Assembly (NCBI GenBank): GCA_023101725.1
Contig: JALJCO010013696.1
Span: forward strand, 62,001 to 126,000
DNA from: Atherinomorus stipes
Lineage: Eukaryota > Chordata > Actinopteri > Atheriniformes > Atherinidae
Reading direction: 5' to 3'
DNA: 64,000 nucleotides
The notes beneath the pieces are model-generated. The model was not told the origin of the DNA, made no database searches, and saw only the letters and a program-made list of their open reading frames with translations. Below are positions 58,711 through 64,000 of the stretch, piece by piece. Every line of letters starts with the position of its first letter. Position 1 is the stretch's first letter. The translations under genes were made by a program, and so were the position numbers.

Positions 58711-60386
58711 AACCCCTTCAGACCTGCATTTTTTCTGCTGGGCAAAAAAATTTTTGTCCAACTGATTTTAGCTCCTCTCTAACATAGAAACAAATTGGAT
58801 TTTAGTTTTTTTTGCGAATTCATGTTTTTATTTGTATTTTTTCATGTCCATTGCAGTGGACGCCATGACTAAATGGGCATTAAATGTTATGACCTTGTAA
58901 TTAATCAGGTGTGACCTAAACTACTGGATGTCTGCATACATACTACTACATAAGTGGATTTAGGGAAGGGTCTTGCACCATTTTTGCATTTATTGCACCA
59001 TTTTTTAACTCTTCTGCTTTGTAGTGTAAGCTCTGAACAAAATTCTGTTGTTTTTATCATGATAAAACAGGGGTCTCCAACTCCAGTCCTCGAGAGCTAT
59101 CCTGCATGTTTTGGTTGCATCCCTTCTCCAACACACCTGAATCAAACAAATGGCTTGTTACCAGACCTCTGCAGAGCTGAATTATGTGCATTGGGGAATT
59201 AGGTATTTGAGTCAGGTGTGTTGGACAGAGTATGCTCTCATTACAGGATAGTAGCTCTCGAGGACCAGACTTGGAGACCCTTGTGATAAAGACTATAAAA
59301 TATTGACTTATTGATATTTGTGAGATCATCTACAGTTTGAACATGTAAATGAACTTTACAGATGTATCCCTGCAATGGTTGAGAACAGCAATGAGCTAAT
59401 TACCAGGAAAATCAAACCAATCTAAACATGAACTTGATAGACGTATGAGATAACCAGCTGCCACTGTAAGTTCTTCTGGCATGCACACTTCTCCAATGTA
59501 CCTCTCTGAATCCAATAACAAACCAATCACATTCTTAACTAATTTTGTGCATTCTCTTATTATGTTTTATTTTCTATTTTTGTATTTATTATTTGCTATT
59601 ATCATTTATATCTCATTATTCTTTTCATTTTCTTATGCATTACATGCAATGTAAATCTTACATATAAGACATAAAATTGATGAAAACCTTACACTGTGAC
59701 AAAAAAACATAACTTTTGAACTCACCATCTATATTACTTGTCTTATCTGACTCAATTTCTGAATTCTAGGAGTCAAGTTTAGACAACTCTCCATTTATAA
59801 GACCTTCCAAAAAGTCTTCGACTTTATGCTCTACAACAACATTATATACAAAAAATATATACACATTTAACATTTTATAGATATGAATAAATGTACTGTG
59901 ATAGCAAACTTTACCTTTGAAAAGCTTGCAGGTATATTATTTCTTTGCATACTGACACTAAACATGTTGGTGTTGGCTAGTATCGCCAAAGTCCTGATGT
60001 CCATTGCAATGGACATCAAACTTTGAAAAAATCCTGCTAATTGGTAAAAAGAGTTTTCATCAAAATAACTTGAAACACTATCACCTGTAACAGTAAAGAT
60101 TATTCTAAGAGCAAATTTGTTTGACTTGCATGAGCATAAACTGATATTTCTGATTGAAACTGGGCACTTACTCTTCCCTCTCACCAATTGCTTAGCCCTG
60201 CTTGTCTTGTCTGAGGTCTGTCACTTTTTCAGAACATGCTCAAAGTCATGAATTGGTTTAGACTAGATAATCAAGATCCAATGAGCAACCAGCAATGGTG
60301 ACATGCCTCAATCACAGTGTTTTCATTGGTTTAGAGCAACAAATATGTCATGTCCATTCAAATGGACGCAGGGGCTGAAGGGGTTG
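58711..60386. mobile_element. piggyBac-like non-autonomous element with palindromes
   Basis: Left end TTAA-CCCCTTCAGACCTGC (58713 on), right end GCAGGGGCTGAAGGGG (60368-60383), inverted. TTAA is intact only at the left. Inside are three GTCCATT(GC/CA)A(A/G)TGGAC palindromes. Contains a nested hAT MITE. No transposase. Confidence 0.55.
59068..59283. mobile_element. hAT MITE with 8-bp target duplication
   Basis: Ends CAGGGGTCTCCAACTCCAGT, CCTCGAGAGCT and AGCTCTCGAGGACCAGACTT, GGAGACCCTTG. Flanked by TGATAAAA (59060-59067) and TGATAAAG (59284-59291). Confidence 0.88.
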
Positions 60387-60973
60387 TTGGTTCAGTTAAC
60401 AAGTTGTCAGAAACATTAGAATTAGACACATGTTTTTTACAACATATGAATGTTTCATCAATTTTGACAGGTTCAAAAAATAAATATTTATATCTGGTTA
60501 CCATGCCAACGTCGGGATATTCTTTTCCATTAGCAATAGCACCAAAGTTGCTAGCTCGATTACTCCATGTGGAAATGACATCTTACTTGCCTCATTTTTC
60601 CCAAAGTGGACAAAAGCGAAGCAGATGAGGGCGAAGGCAGCAGGTCGCTGCTTCCCTCCTGGACATGGAGGCTAAACCTTTGCTACTCAACAGTTAGCTG
60701 GTTCTGTAATGCTACAAATGCTAACTGAGTAAGCATTAGCGGGCCACCTACTGGCCGGGAGTATGAAATTTGCAGCTATCACCTTTATTATGAATTTAGT
60801 GTTAAAGTATTTAAATATTTATAATGCTTGTTTGAATTAATGATGACAAATATTCACATTCATTTGTTTGAATATCTGATTAAATATTTAACTATGCAAA
60901 TATGTAAATGTAGTTTAAATATTTGACTAGATGGATATTTTTTATAAATATACCTTCTAAGTACCATCTGTAA
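60387..60973. other. Nothing recognised
   Basis: AT-rich; no feature. Confidence 0.4.
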
Positions 60974-61987
60974 CAGTGATTCTTAACCACGGGGCCGCGG
61001 CCCAAACTCGGGCGTCGAGCCCCGCCTAGAGGGCCACGAAAAAACTTTCCGTATATTTACTCTGTTATTTATGACTGGATGAGTTGCAATGTAGCCTTCC
61101 CCCCAGCCCACCAGGTGGCGCTAATCTGTCAGAGTTCAACAAACAAGCAGAAGAAGACACTCAGCTAGCCGCTAGCCTGTAGCTAACGTTGTAAAGAAGA
61201 ATTAAAACTAAATAATGAAGATAAAAATGGTCCCAAACCGCCCCTAAAGAGGCAAAAACCCACTCCAGTTTATTAAATACGGATTAGTGAGTGGAGATAA
61301 CAAAGCAGAGCTGAGAAGATGGATGGAGCACCAGCTAATGCTAATGCTAATTTTAATGCTAACGCTAACGGAAGCCCTGAAGCATCTGCAGCTTCATCTA
61401 GAAACAAACACCTAACACTCGTTGGAAAGAAAGAATTTTCAAGAAAAATGAGAGAAAATCAGCTGTTGATGCAGAAAATGTCTGTTATGTTTGGAAGTTC
61501 TTTAAAAAATTCTTAGAAAAGTTTAAACAAATAAATTGTTGAATGAAATTTTGTGCTTTAATTTCCTGTCTAAACAAATAAAATCCAGGTTTTTACAGAT
61601 TTAAACTGAGCCTTTTTATTTCCAATGTGATCTATTACTGCAGCATTTTATCTCTTTTTAAATCAGTTTCCATCAGTTTTTTCTGTTGTTCCTCTTTTTG
61701 TAGTAAAATATTGTAGATTTTGTGTTTATAGCCTAATTCTGATTTGTTCTTGTAGGAGTCTGATTTTCTTCCATGAATTATACGTGTGATATAAATGTGT
61801 TTGTGACCATCTCAGAATATATTTTTATATGATGTTATTCATGTTTATCAGCCACATTTTACAGGTTCAGTCTGTTAAAGCAGCTGGATTTGCTTTAGTT
61901 ATTAAAGAAATAAACCAGAAATGATCATTACACTGATACAGAGTTAAATATGAACCTGGACCAGTTTGGACCGGTTGAGAACCTCTG
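60974..61987 (+). mobile_element. Internally deleted hAT element with BED-finger remnant
   Basis: Ends CAGTGATTCTTAACCACGGG and the inverse CCGGTTGAGAACCTCTG. The interior translates in pieces to FIKYGLVSGDNKAE and LHLETNT-stop-HSLERKNFQEK, resembling the N-terminal zinc-finger region (HLETKHxSLxxK) of ZBED/hAT transposases, then a jump to 3' non-coding sequence with AATAAA signals. No clear 8-bp duplication. Confidence 0.65.
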
Positions 61988-63239
61988 GTCTTAATATAAA
62001 AAATTCACACATATCTAAATTTTTAATCATAAATGCATCCGATTATATATATATAATTCATCAATTAATTAATATTCATTTATGTAAATAAGCAGTTCAG
62101 TATGTAAATATTTGGTCATGCCTACCTGGTGGAAGATGTTTACCAAGACAGTTTAAAGTCTCATTGAACGGGAACCTGAACGCATCACCTACAGAGACCG
62201 TGTGATGTTTGAGAGTTTGTAAAAACGTGTGGCCTCCTGCTCTTCCTCCTCCTCCTCCTCCTCCTCCTCCAGCTGCGGGTTAGTCATTGCTGCTGTGTGA
62301 GTGTGCTGGACAACGTGACTTTATGTAAGAGGCCAAACGTGGAACTTTAAAGTTCTCCAGTTTAACAGCTGACAGAGACCTGTGGCTGCTACCTGCCGTG
62401 TCCACATCACAGGGTTTTCCCATCTCCACGCGGCAGTGAAGGCCACGCAGTGCTCGGTCCAATGCTGCAGCGGCGATAATCTTATCTGGAGGATGCCGGC
62501 TGCTCTGAGCATCCACCCATGTAGCGCCGTGCCCTGCAGGAAGCCAGCAGATCGATCTGCTGGAGGTCACATGTCCCAGCCGGCCTGAACGCAGCGTTAT
62601 GTAACCCTCCATGAACAAGCTGTTACTAATTTATGGAGTCAGTGATCATATCCAGGACATAATGAGCAGGGCAGGAGTTCATCTGTAGCCAGATTAGATA
62701 CCAGTCCGGCTATCAGCCCAGAAATCAGCCAGACGTCCCCCGTCCCCCGTCCCCCATCAGCCAGACCTCACATCCTCTTTGCAATTACCGAGTTTCAGGA
62801 ACCAGAGGAGACCGTCCTGGTTCCTGGAGCAGCAGCTTACCCTGTCCCCCGTCCTCCGTCCCCTGTCCCCCGTCCTCTGGGGAATCACTACTGATGCTGG
62901 TAAAGCTGGAGCTACACTGCAGCCTCCATCTGTGAGCCTACGCCAGGATGAAGACACGACAACGGAGGCCTGGACAGGCAGAACCTGCTGGAAGACCGTC
63001 CTCGTCTGTCTCTGCAGAACCGAGGACTCCAGAGTTTGGAGACGAGCTGATAACTCCGCCGTTGACTTTACGCTCTCCTGGTTTATCTCCTCTGATAAGA
63101 AACGCAGAGTTTCCTGAATAACTGCTGGCAGCACGTGGTGAGCCGGCAGGAGACCCGCAGTCTAGACCGAGACCAGCACAGATCAGAGATCCCAGCGTAC
63201 CAAAACCACAACCAAGATACGACCAAGACCAGAGAGGTC
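61988..63239. other. Spacer with small simple repeats
   Basis: (CCT)n at about 62243-62270 and a short GTCCCCCGTCC repeat at about 62736-62760 and 62840-62875. No gene seen. Confidence 0.5.
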
Positions 63240-63762
63240 CTTTCCCCCTCTGTTACCAACCTGGGAGTCAAATTTGACCCCCACCTTTCATTTGAGCATC
63301 ACATCCAACAACTTCACTAAGACAGCCTTTTGTCATCTAAGCAATATTGCCAACCTTGGCCCCTCCCTCTGTCTGGCTGATGCTGAAAAGCTGGTCCTCT
63401 CCTTCGTCTCCTCCAGCCTGGAAGACTGGAATGCGGTCCTTATCGGGATCTTTGTCAGGATCCCTGGCAGAAGCCTCCAGAACAGCGCTGCCCAGATCCT
63501 GACAAGGAGACACAAGTTTGACCACATCACTCCTATCCTCCACTCCCTTCACCGGCTCCCGGTCAAGGTGAGGATTGAATACAAGATCTGTCTCCTCACA
63601 TTTCAGTCCATCCACGTAAATGCACCAGCATTCCTGAAAGACCTCCTGCAGCCACCCAGAAGCAGCAGAAACCTCCGCTCCACAGACACCCACCTCCTCA
63701 GAGGACGATGGGAGACAGAGCCCTTCAGGCTGCAGCTCCACGGTTGTGGAACGCCCTCCTAG
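63240..63762 (+). pseudogene. L2/Rex1-type LINE reverse-transcriptase C-terminal fragment
   Basis: TNLGVKFDPHLSFEHHIQQL, then after a frameshift near 63318 KTAFCHLSNIANLGPSLCLA, DAEKLVLSFVSSSLEDWNAV, KFDHITPILHSLHRLPVKVR and FLKDLLQPPRSSRNLRSTDT. This is the thumb/C-terminal part of a non-LTR reverse transcriptase. The catalytic FADD region is absent. Ends against a 20-bp array. Confidence 0.87.
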
Positions 63763-64000
63763 CCTACCCGAGAACTCCCCAGCCTACCTGAGAGCTCCCC
63801 AGCCTACCCGAGAGCTCTCCAGCCCACCTGAGAGCTCCCCAGTCTACCTGAGAGCTCCCCAGCCCACCTGAGAGCTCCCCAGCCCACCTGAGAGCTCCCC
63901 AGTCTACCTGAGAGCTCCCCAGCCTACCCAAGAGCTCCCTAGCCTACCTGAGAGCTCCCCAGCCTACCCGAGAGCTCCCCAGCCCACCTGAGAGCTCCCC
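63763..64000. repeat. 20-bp VNTR, running off the window
   Basis: About 12 units of AGCCTACCTGAGAGCTCCCC with T/C and G/A variants; continues past the edge. Confidence 0.95.

Overview
The window is teleost fish nuclear DNA. The evidence is vertebrate GT-AG introns, a single multi-exon cytokine-receptor gene, tRNA-derived SINEs, several Tc1/mariner and hAT DNA transposons of fish type, L2/Rex1-like LINE ends and abundant microsatellites. There is no operon structure, and no bacterial or viral gene was seen.

The one supported host gene is a prolactin receptor on the minus strand. Its eight coding exons run from 36848 (start codon) to 2175 (stop). All seven introns have GT-AG ends and every exon junction keeps frame. 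The spliced product is 507 residues: signal peptide, two cytokine-receptor fibronectin-type domains with two N-terminal Cys pairs and a WSKWS motif, one membrane segment, a Box 1 proline motif, and a short (about 230 residue) cytoplasmic tail carrying the DFYTCV/ESGEVHLVPCLPPAYC block of fish prolactin receptors. The short tail favours the second teleost form (prlrb, PRLR2). The 3' UTR runs to a poly(A) signal at 484-489, next to a TG repeat. An acceptor-like site just upstream of the start codon suggests that non-coding first exon(s) and the promoter lie above 36.9 kb.

Layout: 1-446 TG repeat; 484-2174 3' UTR with a 35-bp VNTR; 2175-21167 exons 8 to 2, with introns holding VNTRs (31, 28, 54, 45, 33 and 45 bp) and DNA-transposon debris; 21168-36757 the 15.6 kb intron 1, with two adjacent Tc1 elements, 23-bp and 35-bp VNTRs, two SINEs and a 3.4 kb CCAA-type array; 36758-36860 exon 1; 36.9-64 kb upstream flank or 5' UTR intron, with VNTRs of 41, 48, 51, 39, 57 and 20 bp, a hAT element holding two nested insertions, long-inverted-repeat elements, a piggyBac-like element with palindromes, and LINE fragments.

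About 19 kb (near 30%) of the window is tandem repeat in at least fifteen unrelated minisatellite families. This is the most unusual property of the locus. Most long open frames are by-products of these arrays and are not genes. I found no convincing new biological system. The best leads are the VNTR that abuts the exon 2 splice donor and stays in frame with the receptor, the array of about 31 TGACATCA sites at 56.3-58.0 kb, and the 3.6 kb 39-bp satellite with higher-order duplications.
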